Shown: positions 42,411-51,938, numbered from the stretch's first letter. The stretch is 64,000 nucleotides of DNA from Nocardiopsis sp. CC223A (GCF_030766825.1 NZ_JASFDV010000019.1:1-64000), one strand, 5' to 3'. Notes: generated from the sequence alone by a model not told the origin. Numbers and translations: made by a program.

Positions 42411-42565
42411 CGCGGCACGAACGCCCTCATCGCCTACGAGTAACGGGGGCGCTGGACCTGATCATCGCGGCGCACGCGATACAGAGCGGAAGAATTCTCG
42501 TGAGCCGGAACGCCGAGGCCAAGTTCGGGGACCTTCCCGGCGTCGTGGCGCTGGAAGCCGAGTAG
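42411..42565 (+). pseudogene. Remnant of a VapC-type PIN toxin gene
   Basis: Two fragments in different frames look like the ends of one PIN-domain protein: GTNALIAYE (from 42414, ending in a stop at 42441-42443), like the family start DTNALIAY, and LDLIIAAHAIQSGRILVSRNAEAK... (42452-42565), like the family end. The middle of the gene, about 250 bp, is missing. No antitoxin is left. It is not translatable as one protein. Confidence 0.6.
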
Positions 42566-42580
42566 GCAGGGCCGGGCCGG

Positions 42581-43243
42581 TCACCAGATGTCGGGGCCGG
42601 CCCAGCCGTAGGTGTCGCGGCGGGAGACGGCGGCGAGCTCGTCCTCGGAGAGGACGCGGGGCTCGCCCAGCCGGCGGGCGCGCAGGTAGGCCGCGCACAG
42701 CCAGTCGAGCAGGCGCAGGTTCTCCAGGGCGTGCTCCAGGCCGCGGCCCAGGGCGACCCCGCCGTGGTCGGCCAGCAGCGCGGCGTCGCGGCCCTTGAGG
42801 GCCTTGACCGCCTGGTCGGCGATGTCGCCGCTGCCGTAGGTGGTGTACGGGGTCACCGCGATCGCCCCGCCCAGGGCGGCGGCGCGGTGGTGGATCGGCG
42901 GCAGCTCGACCAGCACCGAGGACACGGCGACGGTATCGGCGGTGAACGCGTTCACCACCGCGCTCGCCCCCTTCCCGTGGTCGGCGGCCTGCCGGTGCAC
43001 GGCCATGTGCAGGGTGGTCTCGGCCGCCGGGTCGCGGCGGCCCTCCAGCATCCGGTCGTCCAGCGACATCACCGGGCAGTCGGCGGGCTGGATCTGGTCC
43101 AGGGGCACCCCGTGCGGGGTGACGACGACCAGGTCCTGGTTGCGGACACTGAGGGTGGCGGATTCACCGGGGGCGATACCGGGGAGGGCGGCGAGCGTGC
43201 GGGCGGTCAGGCAGACATCCCGTCGTTCCTGCTCCAACAACAT
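42581..43243 (-). CDS. Class II aldolase/adducin-family protein
   Basis: The 220-aa protein resembles L-fuculose-phosphate aldolases and related sugar-phosphate or epimerase enzymes. Zn-ligand and catalytic regions are visible: AAETTLHMAVHRQ (about 74-86, Glu and two His) and ADHGGVALG (third His, about 158). GAGGAAA precedes the ATG. It diverges from the choline operon; a functional link is unproven. Confidence 0.85.
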   Translation of the reverse strand: MLLEQERRDVCLTARTLAALPGIAPGESATLSVRNQDLVVVTPHGVPLDQIQPADCPVMSLDDRMLEGRRDPAAETTLHMAVHRQAADHGKGASAVVNAFTADTVAVSSVLVELPPIHHRAAALGGAIAVTPYTTYGSGDIADQAVKALKGRDAALLADHGGVALGRGLEHALENLRLLDWLCAAYLRARRLGEPRVLSEDELAAVSRRDTYGWAGPDIW

Positions 43244-43323
43244 CTGGTGATTTCCTCAAGGTGCGCGGTCGGGACCCGGGGGCGGGCCGTCGGTGCCGGA
43301 CGCCCGGGACCCGGGCGAACCAC

Positions 43324-43337
43324 TTAGGTACACCTAA
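43324..43337. promoter_or_regulatory. Palindromic operator TTAGGT-AC-ACCTAA between aldolase and betB
   Basis: Arms TTAGGT and ACCTAA flank a 2-bp centre, about 80 bp from the aldolase start and 200 bp from betB. The arms resemble those of iron (IdeR/DmdR) boxes, but the spacing is far shorter, so another regulator is likely. The remainder of 43244-43534 contains the betB leader and no gene. Confidence 0.45.
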
Positions 43338-43534
43338 ATGTACGTCAAAGACTCTTCCCTGTATTCCCCAGGTTCGAGCGTGGGCTCCACCCCGAACCCC
43401 CGCGGAGTGTGGTTCTTTACGCCTGGGTTACGTGATGCGGACCACGGGTGACGACGCCTCCTACGAGCATTTGTGCTGATCAGAGCCGGTTTGTGGGTGT
43501 TGTGACGCAAGTGCCCTATGAGAAGAGGTTGTTT

Positions 43535-45088
43535 GTGACCAGCGGACGAGGGCACACCGGGCCCGTGAACGAACGCCATGACACCCTCCCGGAGGCGCCC
43601 TATCTGGCGCTTCCGGGCTCGACCCGCGCCACCAGCATCCACATCGACGGGCAGTGGCGGGCCGCCCGCGACGGCCGGGTGCGGGAGATCATCGACCCCG
43701 CCGACGCCTCCGTGCTGACCGTCGTCAGCGAGGGCGGCCGGGCCGACACCGAGGATGCGATCGCCGCCGCCGGACGGGCCTTCGCCGGTCCGTGGCGCGG
43801 CACCACGGCGGGCGAGCGCGCCCGCCTGCTGGAGCGCATCGCCGACCTCCTCCAGCGGGACCGGGCCGAGATCGCCCTGGAGGAGTCCCTCGACACCGGC
43901 AAGACCGTGGAGGAGGGCGGCATCGACGTCGACGACGTCACCGAGGTCTTCCGCTACTACGCGGGCCTGGCCGACAAGGACACCGGCCGCCTGGTGTCCG
44001 CGCCCGCGGGTGTGCAGAGCCGGATCGTGTACGAACCCGTCGGCGTCTGCGGCCTCATCACCCCGTGGAACTACCCGCTGCTCCAGCTCTCCTGGAAGCT
44101 CGCCCCGGCCCTGGCCGCCGGGAACACCTGCGTGATCAAGCCCACCGAGGTCACCCCCGTCACCAGCCTCAAGCTCATGGAGCTGGTGGTGGAGGCGGGC
44201 GTCCCCGCCGGGGTCGTCAACCTGGTCACCGGCAGCGGCCCCGAGGCGGGCGCGCCCCTGTCGGAGCACCCCGGTGTGGACCTGGTGTCCTTCACCGGCG
44301 GCCTGGCCACCGGGCGGCGGATCATGGCCGCCGCCGCGCCCACTGTCAAGAAGGTCGCGCTGGAGCTGGGCGGCAAGAACCCGAACATCATCTTCCCGGA
44401 CGTGGACCTGGACACCGCCGTGGACTACGCGCTCGCCGCCGCGTTCTTCCACTCCGGGCAGGTCTGCTCGGCCGGGGCCCGGCTCATCGTGCACGAGGAC
44501 GTCCACGACGCCTTCACCGCCGAGCTGGCCCGCCGCGCCGACGCCATCCGCATCGGCCGCGGCCAGGACGAGGGGGTGCGCTGCGGCCCGCTGGTGTCGG
44601 AGCAGCACCGGGCCAAGGTCGAGGCCGCCGTCGCCCGCGGCGTCGAGGAGGGCGCACGCATCATCGCGGGCGGCCGGCGCCCCGACGACCCCGGGCTCCG
44701 GGACGGCTACTTCTACCGTCCCACCGTGTTCGTCGACTGCGACCGCTCCATGGACATCGTCCAGACCGAGGTGTTCGGCCCGGTCGTCACCGTCGAGCGC
44801 TTCCGCACCGAGGAGGAGGCGATCGCCCTGGGCAACGACACCGACTACGGGCTCTCCGGCGGCGTGTGGACCGACGACACCGCGCGCGGCGAGCGCGTGG
44901 CCGCGGCCCTGCGCCACGGCACCGTCTGGGTCAACGACTACGGCCCCTACTTCCCCGGCGCCGAGTGGGGCGGCTTCGGCCGCAGCGGCATCGGCCGCGA
45001 ACTCGGCCCGTCCGGGCTCGCCGAGTACCGGGAGGCCAAGCACATCTACCGCAACCTGGCGCCCGAACCGCAGCGCTGGTTCGGCTGA
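43535..45088 (+). CDS. betB: Betaine aldehyde dehydrogenase
   Basis: The 517-aa NAD-dependent aldehyde dehydrogenase has the cofactor region FTGGLATGRRI, the catalytic Glu in VALELGGKNP (about 281) and the catalytic Cys in FFHSGQVCSAGARL (about 315). It converts betaine aldehyde to glycine betaine. GTG 43535 follows AAGAGG by 6 nt; the N-terminus is about 25 residues longer than usual, so GTG 43565 is an alternative. It heads a five-gene choline operon. Confidence 0.9.
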   Translation: MTSGRGHTGPVNERHDTLPEAPYLALPGSTRATSIHIDGQWRAARDGRVREIIDPADASVLTVVSEGGRADTEDAIAAAGRAFAGPWRGTTAGERARLLERIADLLQRDRAEIALEESLDTGKTVEEGGIDVDDVTEVFRYYAGLADKDTGRLVSAPAGVQSRIVYEPVGVCGLITPWNYPLLQLSWKLAPALAAGNTCVIKPTEVTPVTSLKLMELVVEAGVPAGVVNLVTGSGPEAGAPLSEHPGVDLVSFTGGLATGRRIMAAAAPTVKKVALELGGKNPNIIFPDVDLDTAVDYALAAAFFHSGQVCSAGARLIVHEDVHDAFTAELARRADAIRIGRGQDEGVRCGPLVSEQHRAKVEAAVARGVEEGARIIAGGRRPDDPGLRDGYFYRPTVFVDCDRSMDIVQTEVFGPVVTVERFRTEEEAIALGNDTDYGLSGGVWTDDTARGERVAAALRHGTVWVNDYGPYFPGAEWGGFGRSGIGRELGPSGLAEYREAKHIYRNLAPEPQRWFG

Positions 45089-45149
45089 CCGCGACAGCAC
45101 GAGTCGGTTTCCCGGCATCCCCCGGTAGAACAACGAGAGGAATCAGGCC

Positions 45150-46715
45150 GTGTCCCACGACCGCACCTACGACTACGTGATCGTCGGCGGTGGCACCGCG
45201 GGGTCGGTGCTCGCCGACCGCCTCACCGAGGACCCCGACACCACCGTCTGCCTCATCGAGGGCGGACCCGACGACCGGGACCTGGAGCACGTGCTCCGCC
45301 TGCGCGACTGGTTGAGCGTCCTCGACGGCGACCTCGACCTCAAGTACACGACCACCGAGCAGCCGCGCGGCAACTCGCACATCCTGCACTCGCGGGCCCG
45401 CGTGCTGGGCGGTTGCTCCTCCCACAACACGCTCATCAGCTTCCGGCCCTTCGCCGAGGACCTCGACGACTGGGTGGCCGCCGGGGCCGAGGGCTGGGAC
45501 AACGCCACCGTGCAGTCCTACGCCGACCGGATCAAGTGCAACATCGTCCCGGTCGCCGACAAGGACCGCAACACCATGGTCCGCGACTGGGTGGAGTCCG
45601 CGGCCAAGGCCACCGGCGTCCCGGTCGTCGAGGACTTCAACGCCCTGACCTCGCACGGCGGCGGGTTCGCCGAGGGCGCCGGGTTCCTGTCCATCGCCTA
45701 CGACCCCTACACCGGGTACCGCTCCTCGGCGTCGGTCGCCTACCTGCACCCGATCATGGACGTGCGCGACAACCTCACCGTCCTGTTGGAGACCTGGGTG
45801 GACCGGGTCGTCCTGGACGGGGACCGCGCCACCGGGGTGGAGGCGACGGATAGGGACGGGCGCCGCATCTCGGTGTCGGCGCGGCGCGAGGTGATCCTCA
45901 GCGCGGGAGCCGTCGACACGCCGCGGCTGCTGCTGCTCTCGGGCATCGGCGACGCCGGGCACCTGCGCGAGGTCGGGGTGGAGCCCCGCCACGACCTGCC
46001 GGGCGTGGGCGAGAACCTGCTCGACCACCCCGAGTCGATCATCATGTGGAAGACGAGCAGGCCGGTCCCGCAGAACACGGTGATGGACTCCGACGCCGCG
46101 CTGTTCGTCCGGCGCGACGACTCCGACCCGCGCCCGGACCTGATGTTCCACATCTACCAGATCCCCTTCGACGACAACACGAAGCGGCTGGGCTACACCT
46201 CCCCGCCCGACGGCTACGCGGTCTGCATGACCCCGAACATCCCGCGCTCGCGCTCGCGCGGCCGGCTCTACCTGACCAGCGCGGATCCCAAGGACAAGCC
46301 CGCCCTGGACTTCCGGTACTTCACCGACCCCGACGGCTACGACGAGCAGACCATCGTCGACGGCCTCAAGATCGCCCGGCAGGTCGCCGAGGCCGAGCCG
46401 TTCCGATCCTGGATCGAGGCCGAGGTGGCTCCCGGCCCCGGGGTGCGGACCGACGAGGAGCTGTCGGAGTACGGCCGCCGCGCCGCCCACACCGTCTACC
46501 ACCCGGCGGGCACCTGCCGGATGGGCGCCGCCGACGATCCGCTGGCCGTGGTCGACCCGCGGCTGCGGGTCCGGGGCCTGCGCGGGCTGCGGATCGCCGA
46601 CGCGTCCGTCTTCCCGACCCTGCCCACACCCAATCCCATGGTCATGGTCCTGGCCCTGGGCGAACGCGCCGCCGACCTGGTGCGCGAGGACCACCGCCGC
46701 GAGGAGGCCCGATGA
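45150..46715 (+). CDS. betA: Choline dehydrogenase (GMC oxidoreductase)
   Basis: The 521-aa flavoenzyme has the FAD motif VIVGGGTAGSVLADRL (10-25), the GMC signature VLGGCSSHN and the C-terminal catalytic His-Asn pair (YHPAGTCRMG and PTPNPM). It oxidises choline to betaine aldehyde, the substrate of BetB encoded upstream. It has no membrane segment. It overlaps the ATPase gene by 4 nt. Confidence 0.88.
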   Translation: MSHDRTYDYVIVGGGTAGSVLADRLTEDPDTTVCLIEGGPDDRDLEHVLRLRDWLSVLDGDLDLKYTTTEQPRGNSHILHSRARVLGGCSSHNTLISFRPFAEDLDDWVAAGAEGWDNATVQSYADRIKCNIVPVADKDRNTMVRDWVESAAKATGVPVVEDFNALTSHGGGFAEGAGFLSIAYDPYTGYRSSASVAYLHPIMDVRDNLTVLLETWVDRVVLDGDRATGVEATDRDGRRISVSARREVILSAGAVDTPRLLLLSGIGDAGHLREVGVEPRHDLPGVGENLLDHPESIIMWKTSRPVPQNTVMDSDAALFVRRDDSDPRPDLMFHIYQIPFDDNTKRLGYTSPPDGYAVCMTPNIPRSRSRGRLYLTSADPKDKPALDFRYFTDPDGYDEQTIVDGLKIARQVAEAEPFRSWIEAEVAPGPGVRTDEELSEYGRRAAHTVYHPAGTCRMGAADDPLAVVDPRLRVRGLRGLRIADASVFPTLPTPNPMVMVLALGERAADLVREDHRREEAR

Positions 46716-47992
46716 GCGCCCCGACGACCGAACCCGCCGCTTCGCCGGGCGGCCCGCAGGACGTCACCTTCTCCGTCCGCAACCTGTGGAAGATCTTCGG
46801 CAGGAACGCCGACACCATCGTCGGCGGCGAACTGGAGCGGGCCGACCGGGACCGGATCAAGGAGGAGACCGGCTGCACCGTCGCGGTGCGCGACGTCTCC
46901 TTCGACGTCCGACCGGGTGAGATCTTCGTGGTCATGGGCCTGTCCGGCTCGGGCAAGTCCACGCTCATCCGCTGCCTGACCCGCCTGATCGAACCCACCT
47001 CCGGGCAGGTGCTGCTCGACGGGGAGGACGTCGGCGAGGCCACCCCGCAGCGGCTGCGCGAGCTGCGCCGCCACAAGATCGCCATGGTCTTCCAGCACTT
47101 CGGCCTGCTGCCCAACCGCAAGATCATCGACAACGTCGCCTACGGCCTGGAGGTGCGCGGCATGGCGCGCGCCGAACGCTACGAGCGGGCCGAGCAGATG
47201 ATCGGGATGGTCGGCCTGTCGGGTTATGAGGGCTCCCGGCCGGGCGAGCTGTCCGGCGGCATGCAGCAGCGCGTCGGCCTGGCCCGCGCGCTGGCCGTGG
47301 ACCCCGAGGTGCTGCTGTTCGACGAGCCGTTCAGCGCACTGGACCCGCTCATCCGCCGCGACATGCAGCAGGAGGTCGTCCGGCTCCAGCGCGAGCTGGC
47401 CAAGACCTCGGTGTTCATCACCCACGACCTCCAGGAGGCGCTCAAGCTGGGCGACCGCATCGCCATCATGCGCGACGGCGAACTCGTCCAGGTGGGCACC
47501 CCGGAGGAGGTGGTGGGGCGGCCGGCCGACGCGTACGTCGCCGACTTCACCTCCGACGTCGCCCGCACCACCGTGCTCACCGCCCGGTGGCTGGTGCGCG
47601 ACGCCTTCCCCGAGGAGAGCACCGACGGGCCGGTGACCGAACCCGGCACCGTCCTGGCGGAGGTGCTGCCGATGCTCGCCGCCAGCACCGCCCCGGTGCG
47701 GGTGGTGGAGAACGGCCGGCTGCTCGGCTACGTGGGCCGCGACGACGTGCTGCGCGCCATCGCCGAGGACCAGTTGGCCGACGCCTCCGTGGCCGCGGCC
47801 ATCGAGGAGGAGACGGTGGGGGAGCTGTCCGAGGACCTCGTCGACCACGGTTCCGACAACCCGGCGGCCGACACCGGTCCGGAGGGGCCCGACCGGCCGG
47901 GGGAGGGCGACCCGGGCGGGGCCACGACCGCGTCGGCCGGGACCGACCCCGAGGGGCACGGGGGTCCCGCACCGACCGGGGCGGGTGGCTGA
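46712..47992 (+). CDS. Glycine betaine/choline ABC transporter ATPase with CBS domain
   Basis: The 426-aa protein is an OpuAA/ProV homologue: Walker A GLSGSGKST (about 75), signature LSGGMQQR (about 182), Walker B LLFDEPFSALD (about 203), then a single CBS motif (about 320-360), which in OpuA-type transporters senses ionic strength. A long Gly/Pro/Asp tail follows. Clustering with betBA points to choline or betaine uptake. Confidence 0.9.
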   Translation: MSAPTTEPAASPGGPQDVTFSVRNLWKIFGRNADTIVGGELERADRDRIKEETGCTVAVRDVSFDVRPGEIFVVMGLSGSGKSTLIRCLTRLIEPTSGQVLLDGEDVGEATPQRLRELRRHKIAMVFQHFGLLPNRKIIDNVAYGLEVRGMARAERYERAEQMIGMVGLSGYEGSRPGELSGGMQQRVGLARALAVDPEVLLFDEPFSALDPLIRRDMQQEVVRLQRELAKTSVFITHDLQEALKLGDRIAIMRDGELVQVGTPEEVVGRPADAYVADFTSDVARTTVLTARWLVRDAFPEESTDGPVTEPGTVLAEVLPMLAASTAPVRVVENGRLLGYVGRDDVLRAIAEDQLADASVAAAIEEETVGELSEDLVDHGSDNPAADTGPEGPDRPGEGDPGGATTASAGTDPEGHGGPAPTGAGG

Positions 47993-47993
47993 C

Positions 47994-49982
47994 ATGGCCG
48001 TGACGACTCCGGCCGGGGGGCCCGGCGGGTCCGACCCGGTGTACCGCGAACAGGGGAGCCGACCCCGGGCCGCAGCGCGCCGGGACCCGGCCGCGGTCCT
48101 GCGGTCCCCGTGGCTGTGGGCGCTGGTGGTGTTCGCCGTCCTGGTGGCGGGCCACTGGGCGGCCCGCCTGGCCTGGGGCGGCGGACCCGGCTTCCCGACC
48201 GACACCGGTGAACGGTTCATGGCGTGGCTGGACGGGATCTACGCCTGGATCGTCGTCAACCGCAACGACAGCCCGCTGTTCCTGTACTTCTTCAACTACA
48301 TCTCGGTGGGGCTGGGGTCGGCCGTCGTGCTGATCAACCGGTTCCTGGAGTTCCTGGCCTGGCCCGGGGTGACCGTGCTCGGCACCGTCATCGCCTGGCG
48401 GGTGGCCGGGTGGCGGGTCGCGCTGCTGGTCCTGGGCACCTTCGGGGTGTTCGCCCTGACCGGGCTGTGGGACGAGTCGATGCGGACGCTGGCGCTGATC
48501 ATCACCTCGGTGTCCATCGCCCTGCTGTTCGGCATCCCGCTGGGCATCCTGGCCGGGCGCAGCGACCGCTTCCACCGCGCCATCCGGCCGGTGCTGGACT
48601 TCATGCAGATCATGCCGGCGTTCGCGTACCTGCTGCCGTTCGTGCTGCTGTTCGGCATCGGCGACCCGGCGGCGGCCGTGGTCACCGCGGTCTACGCGAT
48701 CCCGCCCGCGGTGCGCATCACCGCGCTGGCCATCCGCGAGGTGCCCCAGGGCGCCATCGAGGCGACCACCTCGCTGGGGTCCACACCCTGGCAGATCCTC
48801 ACCAAGGTGCAGTTGCCCAGTGCCCGGCGCACCATCCTGCTGGGCGTCAACCAGACCATCATGCTGGCCGTGTCCATGGTCGTCATCGCGTCGGTCATCG
48901 GCGCGGGCGGCCTGGGCGACGCCATCTACCAGGCCCTGTCCAAGGTCAACGTGGGGCAGGCGCTCCAGGCCGGGCTGGCGATCGTCATGCTCGCCATCGC
49001 CATGGACCGGGTGACCGGCGCCGTCGGGCACGGCTCGCGGGGCACCGCCGGGGTCCCCGAGCGGTACCGGCTGCCGCTGCTGGGGGCCGACCTCATCATC
49101 CTCATCACCACCGTGGCGGTGTGCCGCCTGATCGGGGTGGAGGGCTGGCCGCGCGACCTCTCCGTCGACATCAGCGATCCGGTGAACGCCTTCGAGGACT
49201 GGCTCCAGACGGCCATCGGCCCGTTCACCACGGCGCTGGGCACCTGGACCCTGGACTGGGTGCTGGGGCCGCTCAGCGGGCTGCTGGGCGGTTCGCCCTG
49301 GTGGCTGGTGATCCTGTGCGCCACCGCGCTGGGCTGGATCTTCGGGGGGTGGCGCACCGCGCTGGTCTCCGCCGGGTCGTTCGTGGCCGTCGGCCTGCTC
49401 GGGGTGTGGGGCAACGCCATGGACACGCTGTCCCAGGTGCTGGTGGCCTCGGTGATCACCATCGCGCTGGGCGTGGTCGTCGGGGTGCTGATGTCGCGCA
49501 GCGACGTGTTCGCCGCGATCCTGCGGCCCGTCCTGGACGCCATGCAGACCCTGCCGCCGTTCGTGTACCTCATCCCGGCGGTGGCGCTGTTCGGCATCGG
49601 GCGGGTGCCCGCCCTGGTGGCGGCGGTCATCTTCGCGCTGCCGCCGGTGATCCGCCTGGTCAACGACGGCATCCGGGGCGTGTCCCCGGCCTCGCTGGAG
49701 GCGGCGACGTCCCAGGGCTCCACCGGGTGGCAGCTGCTGACCAAGGTCGAGCTGCCGCTGGCGCGCGGCTCGCTGCTGCTCGCCGTCAACCAGGGGCTCA
49801 TCCTCGTGCTGTCCATGGTGGTCATGGGCGCCCTGGTGGGCGCCGGATCGCTGGGCTTCGACGTGGTGTTCGGCCTGGCGCAGAACGAGCTGGGGCTGGG
49901 TCTGGCCTCGGGTCTGGCCATCGTGTGCCTGGGCCTGTTCCTGGACCGGGTCACCCAGGGAAGGAAGGTGCAGCGTGCGTAG
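47994..49982 (+). CDS. Tandem-fused betaine/choline ABC permease
   Basis: The 662-aa protein contains two complete ProW-like permease halves in one chain. Each has the coupling loop (AIEATTSLGSTPWQIL, about 257, and SLEAATSQGSTGWQLL, about 562) and the DRVT end. Most bacteria form a homodimer of a single-domain permease, so this fusion should make an asymmetric channel. It starts 1 bp after the ATPase stop. Confidence 0.9.
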   Translation: MAVTTPAGGPGGSDPVYREQGSRPRAAARRDPAAVLRSPWLWALVVFAVLVAGHWAARLAWGGGPGFPTDTGERFMAWLDGIYAWIVVNRNDSPLFLYFFNYISVGLGSAVVLINRFLEFLAWPGVTVLGTVIAWRVAGWRVALLVLGTFGVFALTGLWDESMRTLALIITSVSIALLFGIPLGILAGRSDRFHRAIRPVLDFMQIMPAFAYLLPFVLLFGIGDPAAAVVTAVYAIPPAVRITALAIREVPQGAIEATTSLGSTPWQILTKVQLPSARRTILLGVNQTIMLAVSMVVIASVIGAGGLGDAIYQALSKVNVGQALQAGLAIVMLAIAMDRVTGAVGHGSRGTAGVPERYRLPLLGADLIILITTVAVCRLIGVEGWPRDLSVDISDPVNAFEDWLQTAIGPFTTALGTWTLDWVLGPLSGLLGGSPWWLVILCATALGWIFGGWRTALVSAGSFVAVGLLGVWGNAMDTLSQVLVASVITIALGVVVGVLMSRSDVFAAILRPVLDAMQTLPPFVYLIPAVALFGIGRVPALVAAVIFALPPVIRLVNDGIRGVSPASLEAATSQGSTGWQLLTKVELPLARGSLLLAVNQGLILVLSMVVMGALVGAGSLGFDVVFGLAQNELGLGLASGLAIVCLGLFLDRVTQGRKVQRA

Positions 49983-50934
49983 GGGACCTCTCATCAGGAT
50001 CCTGGCGGCCGCGACCGCGGCGGCCCTGCTCTCCTCCTGCGCGGTGCGTACCGACCAGGTCGCCCGGGACCCGGGCACGGTGCGCATGGCGCTCAACGGC
50101 TGGGTCGGCTACGAGGCCAGCGCCGAGGTGCTCGCCTACATCCTCCGCGAGGAGATGGACTACCAGGTGCAGCTGGTCCGGGTGGACGAGCAGCCGTCCT
50201 GGCAGGCCATCGACCAGGGCGTCATCGACGTCATCGTGGAGAACTGGGGCCACGAGGACCTCATGGAGCTGTACGGCCCCGGGGGCAACGGCACCGTGGT
50301 CGACGGCGGCCCCAACGGCAACGAGGGCGTGATCGGCTGGTACGTGCCCGCCTACGTGGTGGAGGAGTACCCGGAGATCACCACGCTGGAGGGGCTCCGG
50401 GAGAACACCGACATCTTCCGGACGGCCGAGACCGGTGACCGGGGCGAGTTCCTGGGCGGCGCCCCCGGGTTCGTCACCCAGGACCAGGGGATGATCAACG
50501 CCTTCGACCTGGACCTCCAGATCGTGTTCGCCGGGTCCGAGCCCGCGCAGATCACCGAGGTGCGGCGGCGGTACGCCGACGAGGAGCCGGTGCTCTTCTA
50601 CTTCTACGACCCGCAGTGGCTCCAGGAGGAGCTGGACCTGGTCAAGATCGACCTGCCGCCCTACGAGGAGGGCTGCGACGCCGACCTGGACTCGGTGCCC
50701 TGCGACTACCCGGCCTATGAGCTGAACAAGATCTTCCGGGCCGGGTTCGTGGAGGAGAACGACCCCGCGTACCGGTTCCTCGACAACTGGACGTGGACCA
50801 ACGCGGACCAGAACGAGGTGGCCCGGATGATCGCCGACGAGGGGCTGGACCCCACCGAGGCGGCCGAGGTCTGGGTCCGGGACAACCCGGACGTGTGGCG
50901 GCCGTGGATCCCGGAGGACTTCGAGGACCGGTGA
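49975..50934 (+). CDS. Betaine/choline-binding lipoprotein
   Basis: The 319-aa OpuAC-type substrate-binding protein has a lipoprotein signal (lipobox LLSSC, Cys 22), the aromatic/acidic block ALNGWVGYEASAEVL and VENWGHEDLM, and two cysteines at about 225 and 234 that may pair. It delivers betaine or choline to the fused permease. The GTG overlaps the permease stop by 8 nt, so all five genes are translationally linked. Confidence 0.9.
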   Translation: MRRGPLIRILAAATAAALLSSCAVRTDQVARDPGTVRMALNGWVGYEASAEVLAYILREEMDYQVQLVRVDEQPSWQAIDQGVIDVIVENWGHEDLMELYGPGGNGTVVDGGPNGNEGVIGWYVPAYVVEEYPEITTLEGLRENTDIFRTAETGDRGEFLGGAPGFVTQDQGMINAFDLDLQIVFAGSEPAQITEVRRRYADEEPVLFYFYDPQWLQEELDLVKIDLPPYEEGCDADLDSVPCDYPAYELNKIFRAGFVEENDPAYRFLDNWTWTNADQNEVARMIADEGLDPTEAAEVWVRDNPDVWRPWIPEDFEDR

Positions 50935-50940
50935 CCGCCT

Positions 50941-50970
50941 CCCGGGCCGGGGGAGCGGCCCCGGCCCGGG
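50941..50970 (+). terminator. Choline operon terminator
   Basis: CCCGGGCCGGGG (50941-50952) pairs perfectly with 50959-50970 around GAGCGG, 6 bp after the last stop. Confidence 0.75.
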
Positions 50971-50986
50971 ACACGGATGGCGAAAA

Positions 50987-51006
50987 GTGCTACCGGTGGT
51001 GCTACC
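50987..51006 (+). promoter_or_regulatory. Direct repeats in front of a toxin-antitoxin pair
   Basis: GTGCTACC occurs at 50987-50994 and again at 50999-51006, 12 bp apart. A TATCGT -10 lies about 7 nt before the antitoxin ATG. The repeats are a likely autoregulation site. Confidence 0.5.
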
Positions 51007-51026
51007 TGGTGGGTATCGTTGGGCGC

Positions 51027-51389
51027 ATGACCGCTGAGAAGCTTTCCGTGTCCCTGGAGTCCGAGACGGTCGCCCGCGCACGGCGGGCGGCCGAGCGCGA
51101 CGGCATTCCGCTGTCGAGATGGCTGGACAGGGCGGCCAGAAAGGTCGCCGACCTGGAAGAGGGGCGTGCCGCCCTCGAAGAGCACTTCGCCGAGCACGGG
51201 GAGCCCAGGCCCGAAGCCATGGCCCGGGCGCGGGCCGAGATGGACAGGACCGGCGTCGGACGTCCCGCCCCCCCGGAGGACCTCCGGGCGAACGATGCGG
51301 CCCTGGCGTATCTGGACCGGCTCGCAGAGGTCGACCGGCCGGAGTTCGTCGAACCTCCGGAGTCCTGGATGAAAAGGGATGACACATGA
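51027..51389 (+). CDS. Antitoxin, ribbon-helix-helix type
   Basis: The 120-aa protein has an N-terminal RHH-like segment (KLSVSLESETVARARRAAERDGIPLSRWLDRAARK) and an acidic C-terminal region. Its stop overlaps the toxin ATG (ATGA). The transcript may be leaderless, since no ribosome site is present. Confidence 0.75.
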   Translation: MTAEKLSVSLESETVARARRAAERDGIPLSRWLDRAARKVADLEEGRAALEEHFAEHGEPRPEAMARARAEMDRTGVGRPAPPEDLRANDAALAYLDRLAEVDRPEFVEPPESWMKRDDT

Positions 51390-51787
51390 AGGTGTTGCGT
51401 CCCAAAAGCCTGGTTCTGGACGCGGGGGCGCTCCGCGCGGCCGAGGCCGATCCCCACGGCCAGGTGTGGTACCTGTGCCGCGAGGCCAACGCCGGAGGTC
51501 TGCAACCGGTGATCCCTTCCATCGTGCTGGCCCGGATCTGGCGGGGCGGAGCCCGGCAGGCGGGTGTCGCACGGATCGTCAAGGCATGTGAGGTGGTCGG
51601 GGTCGACCACTCCATGGCACTCCGCCTCGGAACCCTGCTGGGTGTGGCGGGAACACGCGACGTGGTCGACGGTGTGGTGGTCCTGCTCGCGATGGAGAGG
51701 AACGCGACGGTGGTCACCTCGGACCCCGGTGACATCGGGAAGATCGCCGACTCCGTCCAAGGGCGGGTGCCGACGATCGTGGTGTGA
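51386..51787 (+). CDS. PIN-domain toxin (VapC-type)
   Basis: The 133-aa PIN nuclease has acidic motifs LVLDAGALRAAE (about 9-20), DVVDGVVVLLA (about 92-102) and VVTSDPGDIGKIA (about 108-120), which should bind Mg2+ for RNA cleavage. The second module of the family encoded at 54569 shares this fold. It is coupled to the antitoxin by a 4-nt overlap. Confidence 0.78.
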   Translation: MKVLRPKSLVLDAGALRAAEADPHGQVWYLCREANAGGLQPVIPSIVLARIWRGGARQAGVARIVKACEVVGVDHSMALRLGTLLGVAGTRDVVDGVVVLLAMERNATVVTSDPGDIGKIADSVQGRVPTIVV

Positions 51788-51938
51788 GAGATCGGTCGCG
51801 GTTGCGACGCGGCCCGGTCTCGGCAGGCATGACGAGGGGTTTCGGGGGAATCGGGGTATTCGCGCCCCTTGCCCGTGCGAGCACAGGACATGAGAATCAT
51901 TCATGTTCGCTGGTGCGGGCACCGACCCCTGGAGGACC

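Noticed and set aside
43324..43337. Iron box (IdeR/DmdR site)
   Set aside because: The arms look right, but the 2-bp centre is too short for the 19-bp iron box; kept only as an unassigned operator.
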